Source of the DNA: Lingula anatina
Lineage: Eukaryota; Brachiopoda; Lingulata; Lingulida; Lingulidae
Length of the DNA: 64,000 nt
Direction of reading: 5' to 3'
NCBI RefSeq assembly: GCF_001039355.2
Contig: NW_019775483.1
Span: forward strand, 51,654-115,653
Shown here: positions 23,196 through 35,121 of the stretch, piece after piece
Position numbering within the stretch: position 1 is the first letter of the stretch
Layout of the letters: each line of letters begins with the position of its first letter
Program-made: the position numbers and the translations under genes
Notes under the pieces: model-generated
The model's input: only the letters and a program-made list of their open reading frames with translations
Databases searched by the model: none
What the model was told of the DNA's origin: nothing

Positions 23196-24358
23196 CTCTC
23201 CTGTCGGTCTACCATTTTGTCATTTTCCTCTTTTCCTTGACTTACTAGTTAGATCTATGCGTGGCTAAGGGCTATGCATTATTCACCGTCAGCGAGTCGG
23301 TTATATTTTTGCAAAACTACAATATTATCATCGCATTATCAAATCATGACCTGCATGTGCAGTGAATCCTTTATGTATGTGCAGGAAAATAGGCTGTGGT
23401 TTGAAAAGCATGTATTAATAATACCACGCTCCATATAGACCTTTTCACAAATATTAAAATTTATGTGCACCGCTCCAGGCGAAGCCTCGAGCAAGCGCAC
23501 TGCGACACGGTAGCCTACAGCGATAACAAGGAGTTGTGAATAAATTTGTGAATTTGCAGTAAAAAGGTCCTTAATTTACTATTAAAAAGATAGATTAGTG
23601 TAGTTATGGACAAGGAGTTTTTTTTTTTTTTTTTTTTTTGGTTCCGTTAGTCTGTTTATCTGTTCGCAGCATTATGCAAAAAGTCAAGGACGGATTTTGA
23701 TAAAATATTCGGTGAAGGCCACAAATGGTCCAAGGAAAAAATGATAAGATTTTGAGGGTGATACGGATTACCACTGATGCGCGCTCTGCGTTGAAGCTGC
23801 ATAAATAGAAATGTTCCCTCTTTTTATTTCAATTTGATATTACATATGTATCTCTAGACCTCTCTATGGAAAAATAATTAGATCTACAACTATGTAACAA
23901 TTACAACTGTTTATTGCATTATTTACATATTACGACGTCTCTTAGGCTTCGTTCACATGCAATGTCTATTTTCTAATTTCTATTTTCTATTTGCGCCATC
24001 TTATGATCACGGTCTGTGCCCTGAATATCCCGCCGCGTAATTACTGGCAGCGCGAGCCAGTTACTTATAGTAACTTATTATATAGTAACTGGCTCGCGCT
24101 GCCAGTAATTACGCCGCGGGATATTCAGGCCACAGACCGTGATCATAAGACAAACCTCAAATAGAAAATAGAATTTAGAAAATAGACATTGCATGTGAAC
24201 GAAGCCTTAGACATCGTGGACGTCTTGAGCGTGAAGCGCGAGAAGATGACGCAAACAATAACGAAATAAATCCATGGAGACAAATGTAAATATTTTCAGT
24301 TGGGCGTATGGCAGTGTGAAAGCTTACCAGCGGGGCTACACCGGTAAAACATACCCTC
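23196..24358. other. Divergent intergenic region between the SLC35A-type and first RING-CH genes
   Basis: Likely holds both promoters. Visible content: a poly-T run (23619-23639), a foldback MITE (23945-24206), and nothing coding. No TATA box stands out. Confidence 0.6.
23945..24206. mobile_element. Foldback MITE, 262 bp, TTA target-site duplication (PIF/Harbinger type)
   Basis: Nearly perfect inverted repeat. The left end GGCTTCGTTCACATGCAATG is matched exactly by the reverse complement of the right end, and much of the element pairs (for example gtaattactggcagcgcgag on the left against its complement on the right). The flanks are TTA at 23942-23944 and TTA at 24207-24209. TTA duplications with GG-starting ends are typical of PIF/Harbinger-derived MITEs. 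High arm identity suggests a young insertion. The right end is about 150 bp from the RING-CH start codon at 24359. Confidence 0.9.
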
Positions 24359-26213
24359 ATGCTGTCAGCAGAGGATGGTTGTAAGGAGATTGGCCAGGAA
24401 CTGCCAACAGTCGCGGTATATAGGGGTTTCCATATAGAATCACTTTTTAATATATAATTTTTTTTCTTTTTTTTTTCTCGTGGTTTAGCAATTTTCCTTT
24501 ATGTTAACTTATCGTGCAGCGCAGTTGTATGAGACGTAGGGGGCCTACATGTAGAATCTAACACAGGTTTTCATTTTATTTCGATATGATCGATTATCGA
24601 ATCCTGCACAAACTTTTGTCTTTTAATTAAAAAAATATTTTACAGGTAAAAGAAAATAGCTCAGCTACTGGAAATGAAGGTAGACAAAAAGGAGCTTTAC
24701 GGCACGTAGCAGTAATAGACCTAGAGGGATATGAGGATGAAATTATTGTTCCTGATATCACAAGAAAAAGTGAAAAAGTCAAGTTTAAAGCAAAGTCATT
24801 TTCAGACGGACAGTCAGTGACCAGCAAGGAAAGTGCAATATGCCGTATATGTCAACTGAATGATAAAGAATCGGGTAAGATAAAAGCTTTGTCATATTTG
24901 CACAAACACATATAGGTTCAGAGTCGTCTCGTTTGTAACGATAACATTTACCTACAGTAAATAAACGATTCTGTTTACTACTATAATATACATGTATATA
25001 AGGAATAAACTAGATATTCCCAGTACCAATCTCATTTAAAATTCAATCAACTGAAGAATCACACAATTGTTTGCTAACAATCAAGAATATAATTTCCAGA
25101 GATGTAACTGTGGGGTATATTTGTCATGGCCTTGATATAAACTATTTCCAATATTTTTTTCCCTAAAGATGACCCTTTCATGGAATCTCCGTGCCGTTGC
25201 CAGGGCAGTCTGGGACTGATCCATCACAGCTGTCTCACGCGCTGGGTGACAGTGAAAGGGAACAAGACGTGCGAACTCTGTGGCCAGACTTTCCGAGGTA
25301 TTCCGGAGCCCGTTTGGGGTAGGCAGCGTTCGAGCCAAAGATCCATAGACTCGAGCGACTCTATTCTGCAGCACGCCCTAGAAAATGCGACCACCGTCGT
25401 AAGTTGATCATAGAAATATTCTAAGTTTTCCTTATTTTTTATTTTTTCAATTGCTATATGACAAGTGGATCTGAGTTGATTAATCATTATCTGTTTGTAT
25501 ATCTTTCTTTAAATTTCTTACTGTTTGTCTGTCTGTCTCTTTCCTTCTTTCCTTCCTTCCTTCCTTCCTTCTTTCTTTCTTATAATGTAGATTAAAGAGG
25601 ATGTCATTTGTATTTCTAGAGCTGCGACTGCTGTAACTGGTGCGACTTTCGACGGAAAAGAAAGTGGGTGGCGCTTATAGTAGTGACGCTATCCGTCCTC
25701 CTCGGTGCGTCTATATTCTTAACCTACACCGCCAAACTGAATTACGATGCCACCATTGACAATGCTTACGCCTCTACGAACGACCAAAGAGACGCCAGAG
25801 TCATACTGTCCCTGTGCGTATGTTGTCTGAGTTTCTTTTCAACTGTGGAGGTGGTGCTGCTGTTAGTCTGGGCGTTCGGGGAGTGTCTTTTTTACTGCAT
25901 TGACGCCATGAACCGGGACATGTTGGAAGAGTACATAGCGACTGTGGAAGCCATGAGGCATGGGCGCAACCTGGATGACGATACTTCTGGAAGTCTGACC
26001 AGTGACGAAAGCAGCACAAGTTCAGGGACTGTGGATGATATCGATCCTAATGGCGCAGCGCCACCTACAGAAGAAACCGCCACGAACAACATGGCTCCAC
26101 CCACCTGTGACGTTGCGACAACTCGCAATGACGTCATAACCGTGAATATGACGACACAGACAAGTGGCAGCGGCTCAGCAGAAAATGGAGGTTGCCGTGA
26201 AGAAACTGTTTAA
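24359..26213 (+). CDS. RING-CH (MARCH-type) membrane E3 ubiquitin ligase, gene 1
   Basis: Exons: 24359-24415 (tentative first), 24646-24874, 25169-25398, 25620-26213. Phases 0, 1 and 0 fit, giving 369 aa. RING-CH ligands are C85, C88, C104, C106, H114, C117, C130 and C133 (CRIC; PCRC; IHHSC; CELC), the C4HC3 order that defines the class, split by one intron. Two membrane segments follow (about 189-211 and 233-258), then the motif FGECLFYCIDAMNRDMLEEY and an acidic/Ser-rich tail. MARCH proteins ubiquitinate other membrane proteins in endosomes, ER or plasma membrane. The target here is unknown. The first exon is chosen because it splices in frame and its LPTV-type end resembles the paralogue's LPPV. 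Exon 2 onward is firm. A tandem paralogue follows 1.25 kb downstream. Confidence 0.88.
25537..25580. repeat. (TTCC)n/(TTTC)n pyrimidine tract in intron
   Basis: Imperfect TTCC repeats with TTTC ends, within intron 3 of RING-CH gene 1, 40 bp before the last-exon acceptor. Confidence 0.9.
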
Positions 26214-26815
26214 TCACTTTAACTTGCGGCTTTCTTTCAGTCGAATGGATATAAATCTTTATAACACACAAATTGGAATTTCTAAATGCAATCATGAACG
26301 ATTTTGGGGTCATAACAAATCAACTTCATTTGTTGATAAGTAGAGACTGAGTCCAGTATGCGACATTTACAGCAAGTAGGGGTACACTTTGTAAAAAAAA
26401 TGTTGCAGTCATGCACAGAGAGGGTCTGAAATCATGGCGAAAAAGGATAATATTTATGGTCTAGACGACGGAAATAAAAAATGGTTACGAAAACCCTTCT
26501 GTATACAAAAGTTTAAATGAGTGAATGACTGGATTGTTGAATTAGGTGAAAATTGCATTGTGCCTTCAAATTAAAATCTACTTAAGTGTTTTGCAACAGC
26601 ATCATTCTGTTATATGTTTTAACTTACGATTTCACTGCAAGTTACGAGCCACGTGGCCGACTGCAATATTGTTTTGTTACCGGGGTACTATGATTTTGGT
26701 GCTGTGCTTGTGTGATAATGAGTAGTACTGGTACTTTGTGAAAACGGAACTGATTTAAAAATCAACGAATTTAAAAGCTACATCACTTTTGTTATTTCTA
26801 TCTTTCTGCTTTCTG

Positions 26816-26858
<43 letters not shown>

Positions 26859-27467
26859 CAAGAACATGACTAAAACGTTTTCTTCGTCTACGTCAAGCAC
26901 TGCCGTCACTTCGTGGCTATCTGTAGAACGTTGCATATTTCTGTGCATATACCTTATGAGTAGAAAATGAAGAGGTTTTTGAATCCTTCTGCTAATACTT
27001 TAAATCCTTCAACTGATACCTACGCAATGAATACCCTTTAACTTACCAGATAAAGGATAAGTAATAAGGTAGGCCAATTTACAATTTTAAGTCTTATAGA
27101 AACAGAAACAGCTGTTGCTACATCAAAACGAGTCGTCAGTGACAATCGAATCAAATCCATAGCAGAGCACTAAATGACATCTGGCGGCAGTGAAATTCAC
27201 AGTGGAGTTAACTGTAATGTTGTAACAAACGTCCTGTTATGACGCCACATAAAACCGTCAAATAACGACGCTGCTGATTGTTGACGTCACAAGTGATGCG
27301 CTAGTGAACGGTAACCACACAACCAAAAAACCCACCATCGGCATCACACGGCATGGAGAAGAAGATGTAATTCACGTTAAAGACAAAAGAGCTTCCTTCC
27401 AATTTATAGGTCTTTATTCAGTGGGAAATGATTTACTAGTGTTTGCGTTACGCGCATCAACATTGCC
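26214..27467. other. Intergenic region between the two RING-CH genes
   Basis: 3' UTR of gene 1, a GT microsatellite (26820-26858), and the promoter side of gene 2. No coding sequence was recognised. The stretch near 27270-27310 carries a tgacgtcac palindrome (27281-27289), a CRE-like sequence, about 180 bp before the gene 2 start codon. Its function is inferred only. Confidence 0.5.
27281..27289. promoter_or_regulatory. CRE-like palindrome TGACGTCAC upstream of RING-CH gene 2
   Basis: Contains the palindromic core TGACGTCA, the consensus site for CREB/ATF bZIP factors, about 180 bp upstream of the ATG at 27468. A chance match is possible. Confidence 0.35.
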
Positions 27468-29668
27468 ATGTCGTCTGAAGAAACATTGCCACCAGTGGAA
27501 AATCGGGTAGGTCTAATGTAGGGCCTACATGTATAAAACACCTTTCATTAAAATGATATACATGCAAATACAGCTGTACATAAAAGCAATTATAATAAAT
27601 AAATATGGAGCTGTACACATAAGCTGTAAGGAATAAATAAACTTAAAAAATAAGTAATAATGAATAAATAAATGAATAAAAAAATAGATAAATTAATTAA
27701 TTAACAAATAAATCAAATTGAAAATGATTGACAGTAAATTCCCCTAATTTCTGGCATCTGATAGAGGTTTTATACGAAAACTGAAAAAAACATGGTATCT
27801 TAAAGTTTTGAATATAATCCTTAATTTTATTTTCTGTTTAAGGATGGGCAACCCGTCAGAAACAGCTCAGACCACAGCCGTCAAAGTACCACCAGCGGAA
27901 CGAGTGCAATAGAGATAGAGGTCGCTGACGACGGCCAGAGTACCAGTGGGTCTGTGACGCCAGCAAGCGGAGCCCAATCCAGAGAAAAGATCAGAAAGAA
28001 GAAGGGAGGAATAAAAACAGTGACAGATGACGACTTGTCTATCAGATCTGCCAGTGACACCAGCAAGGGAAGTGTTGTGTGCCGCATCTGTCAGCTCAGT
28101 GAACGGGAGTCAAGTAAGTACCGCAGATTTGTGAAAACGATACTTATCAGCGAAAATACAAAAGACAAATTTATCATTATGAAAGCATGGGCATATTGTC
28201 CGATAGAAAATGCAGCAGACGTGTGATTGACACGCTACCGATATTCTTTCATGTAACCCTCTGTTATCGTAGACGTATTACCATTGGGCAGGTGTTAAGA
28301 TAATTCCTTTTATAGCTTTTTCAACATTCCCATATATATTGTTCGTGCACTTTTTAATAACGAAATTTGCGGAAGCCACAATGAATAGAAACTGATAACG
28401 AAGTCTGAAAGTATTTCATATAACGTAAGTAGAGCCAATTACATGTACATATATTCATGTAAATATTATTCAACGTTTTTTTTTCTTTTTACACTTTTTA
28501 ATCTTTAAGTGAACCACAAAGATATCTCACTACTATCATTCCAGATGACCCATTAATAGAAACCCCGTGTTCATGTCACGGCAGTCTCGGCCACATCCAC
28601 ACCGCGTGCCTCACCAAGTGGGTGACGGTTAAACGAGACCGGTCGTGTGAGCTGTGTGGCCAGCCTTTCCAAGGAATACCCTCCCCTCGGGGAAGAAGAC
28701 GCGGGAACGTCCTGAGAGCCATAGCATCGGATGATTCTATATTTGATTTCGCAACAGCCGTCGAGGCGGCAAGTAATTCGGTGGGTGATATACATGTACA
28801 TGTATAATATATCAAATTTGAAAGGATTATTTATTTATATGTGCGTATTAAAAGTATTTCGAAAGGCGATTCTTCACAGGGTACAAGTGAGCATGTTCTG
28901 TAACTTACTTCCGACGTTGTCCACCTTTGCATTTCGTCATGATACAAAACTCGGATCATTGGCATGGGTGCTTTCATTGCGCGTATGGCGTTGTAGTAAT
29001 ATTTTTTTCTCTATGAATTATGCTAAAATGTAATTTTATATAGCAAAAGCAACATATGTTTTTCAATTATCAAAAACAAGTGAATAAGTGGCTATCTACT
29101 GCTGTTTTTCACTTTCATTTTATTTTGAAAAAAATGTAATGTATAATTATTTCTTTTTCAGGAATACAGCCTTATGAATTATCTCGATTTTCGCGCAAAA
29201 AGAAGCTGGGTAGCGTTGATCATAATACTTCTCATTGTATTCGTTGGTGCCTCGTCATTCCTCTCTCAACACGCTAGGGTCAGCTATGACGACGTTCATC
29301 TCGACCCTTCCTCCACCAGAAACGAACGAGACGAGGCCAGGCTCATCATGGGCGTGTGTCTCGCCTTTCTGGTTTTCTTTGGAACTTTGGCGGGAGCTCT
29401 TCTTTTATTCTGGATGATAGGAGAGTGTTATTTTCTCTGGAGAGATTCCATGAACGAAGAATTACTCATCGAATACCGACAGGTGGTTGCCGAGATGCGC
29501 GCCCGAAGACTGGCGGAGATAAACGAGGCGCTGAGTCAGCTGCAGAACAACGATGTCGAAGCGGCTGCTGGTACTGCTGCTGGTACTGACAATCCAGTGG
29601 CACCATCTGCCGGAGAAAATTCAAACGAACAACATACAAACAACTCCCATTCTGTTTTTATAGTTTAG
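27468..29668 (+). CDS. RING-CH (MARCH-type) membrane E3 ubiquitin ligase, gene 2
   Basis: Exons: 27468-27506, 27843-28113, 28545-28780, 29162-29668. Phases 0, 1 and 0 are the same as in gene 1, giving 350 aa. RING-CH ligands are C93, C96, C112, C114, H122, C125, C138 and C141 (CRIC; PCSC; IHTAC; CELC). A basic stretch (REKIRKKKGG) precedes the finger. Two membrane segments (about 199-220 and 243-267) are followed by IGECYFLWRDSMNEELLIEY, aligned with the same place in gene 1. The tail is short with AAGTAAGTD-type repeats and ends HSVFIV, a hydrophobic C-terminus that could be a PDZ ligand (inference). Every junction has GT-AG. Role as in gene 1: a membrane-protein ubiquitin ligase with unknown targets. 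The local duplication is clear from matching exon structure. Confidence 0.9.
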
Positions 29669-30320
29669 TCTTTTAGTGTTCCTATTACGCCAACAGATAA
29701 ATAAGTTAAACACGAACGTACTGTTTATATATCCGTCCTCATTACTTAACCAGAGAATTTAACAGGGTAGATAGACTTTATAAAGGACAGTAGGCTATAC
29801 TTTTTTCATTAAACTTGAAGGATTTCAAAATTTGATCTGAAAGACATTCTAAATTTACTAGAAGCATGTTGCGGCAAATTAAATAGAGAGGACGAGTGGC
29901 CTTATTTTTGGTCAAAAGTCATCCCCGATAAATTCATATTGCCTATGTGCATATAGGGGGCCTATGTATACAATGTAAATATAAATCTAAGTGTTTAAAT
30001 ATGTTTTAGGCGTTATTGTTATTTACAGTCTAGAAACAGGTATAAATGACTAGCTAAAACAAAACAATAAGTAAACTTTGTGATAGAAATGTACAGTAAG
30101 CGACTTTCAAGGATCGCCACACTTTCAGCATCATATTTGGCTATAAAATTAGAATATTTGACCCAGTTTATGTGTATGCAAATATAGGGCTTCGCTGGAA
30201 ACGGAGACAATATCTAGTCTACTCTGATTAGTTTGTGCAGAGAAGAGATTAATTTGACTACAAATCAAAACAATATTATCAGTGGGAAAAGCAGGCCTCA
30301 TTTAATAAAGGTTGTGGTCC

Positions 30321-30475
<155 letters not shown>

Positions 30476-30591
30476 ACCGCGTAGACAATTTAATGTCTGT
30501 TGGGTTGATGCCGATATCCATGTCTCAACTAACACAGCACGAGTTTGACGATCAGAAGTTGATAATTTGCTTTTCTGTTCGGCCTGTCTTG

Positions 30592-30629
30592 TCATGTGAC
30601 CAGGTGGAATTTCAATATGGCTGCTGGGA
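30592..30629. promoter_or_regulatory. Possible BICD core-promoter elements
   Basis: tcatgtgac (E-box-like, 30592-30600) and caatatggctgc (from about 30613, resembling YY1 sites common near start sites of housekeeping genes), about 70-100 bp before the BICD ATG. Recognised by eye only. Confidence 0.3.
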
Positions 30630-30696
30630 CTTCGAATTTCGTTCTACTTCGAGAATTTTTCGTAATTTTACTGTAAGATCAACTTAAAATTGCAGA

Positions 30697-33600
30697 ATGT
30701 CTTCATCTGGTGACCACTTAGAGACAGTAGAGGAGTTAAGACAAGAGATCGAACGCTTACAGAATGAGCTGTCGGAAACTACTCAGGAGAAAGTGCAAGC
30801 TGCTGAATACGGATTGGCAGTGTTGGAGGAAAAACAGCTTCTGCAAGCTCAAGTTGAGGAAGTTGAGAGCTTATACGAAGCAACAAAACACGAACTAGAA
30901 ACAGTGAGAGGGGTAAGCGATGTGTGAGACTCGTTCTAGATTAAAATGATAATGGTTTGTTGTTGAAAATCTGCCGAGGAATCTAGGTGGGTGTTTAAGA
31001 AGAATGTTGTAGCTTATGTCCCTTTCAGCTACTGTCTTTAACCTTGGTGCGTCTCATGTCGGGTAATCAGGACACAATACATATTGGAAGCTACTTGGTG
31101 CAATATAAAACTGAACATATGAACACGGAAAAGTCTCTTTCCTAATCTATCGGACTCCAATCTGAGGACAGGAAAGGCTTAATCTCTAATTAAGATAACA
31201 TTTAAGTTGAAGAGATGCTTCTTAAAAACAGTGTGATATCCTCTCATAAGATAAGGTTAGTGTAGAGGCTGATCTTGGTGTGGATAAAGAGAGTGTGGTA
31301 TGAGTATGGTATAGGGTATTTAAGTATAAGTTGTTATGATATTCCTGATTAGTATACAGGGAATGGGAGATAAAATAGGTTTACTAGTATTATGTTGGTA
31401 GATAGATTACACAAGGAAAAAGGTTTGGATTGAGAGTTTATGTCATCCATAATATGGTGTGAGGTATTGAAAGGTATTTTATATAGGGTTTTGACACCAA
31501 ATCAAATTTTTCTCGAGCATGAACAAGTCGTCCAGCCGTAAAAAACTTAAACAGGCCGTTCAGCAAATTGAAGAGGCTGTCCAAGTGACGTCTGAGTGGT
31601 TTCCTGGTCATAGATATATATCAGATGTGTGGATATAGATTTAGATATGGTTTTAAAGAAGAAATGTGTTGATAATGATGAAGTGTACTGTCAGTCCAGG
31701 ATTCTGGTGGGATACTTGTAACATTACAATAATTAAAGTACTTGATCCATGTTGTCTCAGTATATAAGTATTTTGATAGCCCGTTTTTGTTGTAATGATG
31801 GTGATTATTCTGATATATATCAGTAATAATCCACACAATAATAGTATTGTACTGACACCATCGTCTTGGGGGACAAAAAGTGACAACATGGCCATTTAAG
31901 CGAGAGATTTTTACAGAAAAAATGTAAGAAAGCAATGCTATCAAAAATGCACTTCTTTACAAGTACATGAAAGAGATTTTTTCACTTTGATGCAGTTCCT
32001 TTTAACATTTGCCAAGTAGCCATTGCTAGTGTATTTGAGCTGGGAAAAATGTGCCACAGTCTTTCTTTTAAGCATTATTTTCAGGTCTGCCTTTCCCTGT
32101 CCAACTTGGCAACTGTTAAAATGACATTCAGACTCAGTCTACGAAGATAACACTGGTCTTGTGCCAAATGCGAGTACAGTTGAGGCCTAGTCTGTTATAT
32201 TCTGTTAATTTGTTCAGATGCTGGTCTGCTATAGGCCAATGTATAGGTATAACCTGGTTTGCTGAAAGGGCTGGCAGTCAAAAACAGATCTTGACACAGA
32301 TTGCAGAATAGTAGTGCAATTTCTGGTGTAACGCTACTGGTAACTGCCTCTTTGCTGCTTCTCCATCCTCTTTGATCTGTTATTGTAGTTCTGTTTTTTC
32401 ACCCTGACCTATGACTTATGCATTAATTGGTAAAGGATTTACTTTTCCCAACCACAGATATATAAAATGCACACTAGTATCACTTCATATGAGACACTAG
32501 CTGAAACAGTGATGTAATATGTGCATATACAGACACAGCTATTGATCCAGTGAGTCCTCTGCCTCCCTGGCAGCGCTGTGAATGGAGACTTTCAATGTGA
32601 GCACCTTGGGCAATTGTCTCTATTGGATTTTAAATGGAAGAGTTCAGTTTAAGTAGCAAGTGGAAACATTATCCCAGGAAAGCTGTTAATATAAAAGCTA
32701 AATTGATAATCTGATATGATTTAGTGGGTGCACCATTGAATGCTGTATAAGCACTTAATTCATCTGTCATTACTAGCTATAGCAAATGCTCATGGCTGCA
32801 TATAACTGGTATGACAGGCTCCCTGTACTTGCCAAGCATGCAAATTTTAACACACATATTTGCTTTATGCTCATTTGCAAATTCACCTCACCCATATCCA
32901 TGTATCCATGATGTGAGAATTCTTTTTAGATTTGTTAGAACCTTTTCTCGCAGTGCATCTGAACCAGGGTATCTTATGTAAATGAAACTTTTCCTGTAGG
33001 TTGAAGTTAATTTGCCATTTGAAAGTAGCTAGTCCACCTTCATTCTTAACCAAGTTTTCAATTTTATTCAACCTGCCAATCTGTTGTCAAACTGTCTAAA
33101 ATAATACAGTCAGCCAGCTGACAAAAGGCAGCCGATACTAGCACTATGCTAGGTGAAGTGGGTAGTGCACACAGGAAGACCATAAACCATAGATTGTGCC
33201 TAATCTGTTTTATCAGATAACCAGATTACAAAGACACCTTATGCCTTTTCTCCTTAATCTGTTAAGTGCAAAAGGTGTGTATTTTTACAGATCTTCTTCC
33301 TCTATCATGTTGTGTGTCACCCACCTTCATATCTTATGGTGCTCTGGGCTTAATGCCAGGTTTACAGTGGTGTAAATCATTTTATAATTGCTAGTATCAC
33401 CTGAATAAAGGTAAACATTCATTTATTAGGTTTGATAATTTTATGAACCATATTGGATTGTTGCACTGAAGCTGGGAGACACTAAAGCTCTGGGGCCGGT
33501 TTCACAAAGCAGTAGTTAGTTAGCAATCGGTAGTTAGCCTCTTGCTAGTTATAGTGCCGTTTCACGAAGCAGTCGCTAGTTCTCTCGCTCGTTATTGTAT

Positions 33601-35090
33601 CGTTGTTGCCTTGGATATTTAACGACTGGTCAGACCAGTCGCTAACTCTAGAGTTTCATCGTACGCATGCGTAATGAGTGAAATAAAAAGGTTGCTTAGT
33701 TACCGTTGTCTGTCGTTTGTCTTTGTATCCAATATGGCGGCTACTTTTCTTGCTATCCGTACCGCCAGACGGCAACGTAGACTACGGCGTTTTCATGAAA
33801 GGCAGAATCTATTAGAATATACACACGATGATGCAATTTACGAGAGGATGCGCCTAGCTGTGACAAAAAGAGCGGCAAAAAGGTGGTGGAGATCCTTTAC
33901 GACGACCTCAAAGCAGACGTTCTTATGCATTTCCAGCCACCAAAAATTGGAGAGTTAGTGCTTTTGTGACACTTTTACGCAAGAGTTCCACTTCCGGCAG
34001 ACGGTTTCGAGACTACGGTGAGTAACGAGAGAACTAACGACCGAACTTTACGACTGAACTTGGCGATGAGTTAACTACTGCTTCGTGAAACACCCCTCGA
34101 AAATCGCTAAGTTTGCTCGTTAGCGAGGTAGTTCAGTAGTTAGTTGTTCTAACTAACTACTGCTTTGTGAAACCGGCCCCTGAATGTTATGAATTTAGAA
34201 AGGTAGTTTTAATATTCTGCAGACAATGAGAATGTCAAACAACAGACTTACTATAGGGGTAGCATTATGATGAATTATTTTGGAGCCTCCAAGCAGACCT
34301 GTAATAGTGTGTAGGGTGAGGCATGGTTTAAATAGGTCAGTAAATTTAAAGAGACACATTCACACATGACTCACATTTAAATGCCTTGAACCTATCTAGG
34401 GTCATTATAGCCTGCATATTTCTAGTGGAAGATAAATGGAGCCATTTGAAATTGAAATGTTACTAAAAACCATTTCTTCAGACTACTTTTTCCTCTGTAA
34501 CTCAGAATTTAAGTGTAGTGAAATTGACCATTTTCTTTGCGCTTTCATTATCTAAAGATTTTGAACTTTTTTTTTCATAAAACTGATTTACACTTATTTT
34601 TGGGATAATATTCAGATTTACTTTTGCTGAATTTGCTAGCCGCAGAAGCCTGAGTGTTAAGTGAAAAGCAAGCCAAATTAGAAGTTAATGGCATTATTGA
34701 TCTGTTTTTTAACAACCAGATAAGAAGTTGGACCTGGTCGGCATTGCCTTTGGTTTACACTTGCTCCTGTATGTCATTAATAAGTAATGAAGACTTTCAT
34801 AGGGCCCTCTGTTTTCTTTATTTCAGTCAATTAAACATTATAAAGAATCAGTTTACAATGCTGTGGGCATATACACTTCTCTATTGGTGTAAGAGGAGCT
34901 ACTTTTGTTATATATAAGGTGGCTAGTCTAGTTAGTTAGGGGCAGTTTTGTCCAGTGTTGGGAATATTTTCAGGTATTGAAAGGGTTTGGTCAATTCACA
35001 GAACAGATCTAATAGACTATTTTATCATGTTTTCCAGCTGAGTTAAGGAAAAATACAATTACCCCTGGTCACCAAAGTGCATAAAAATTG

Positions 35091-35121
<31 letters not shown>

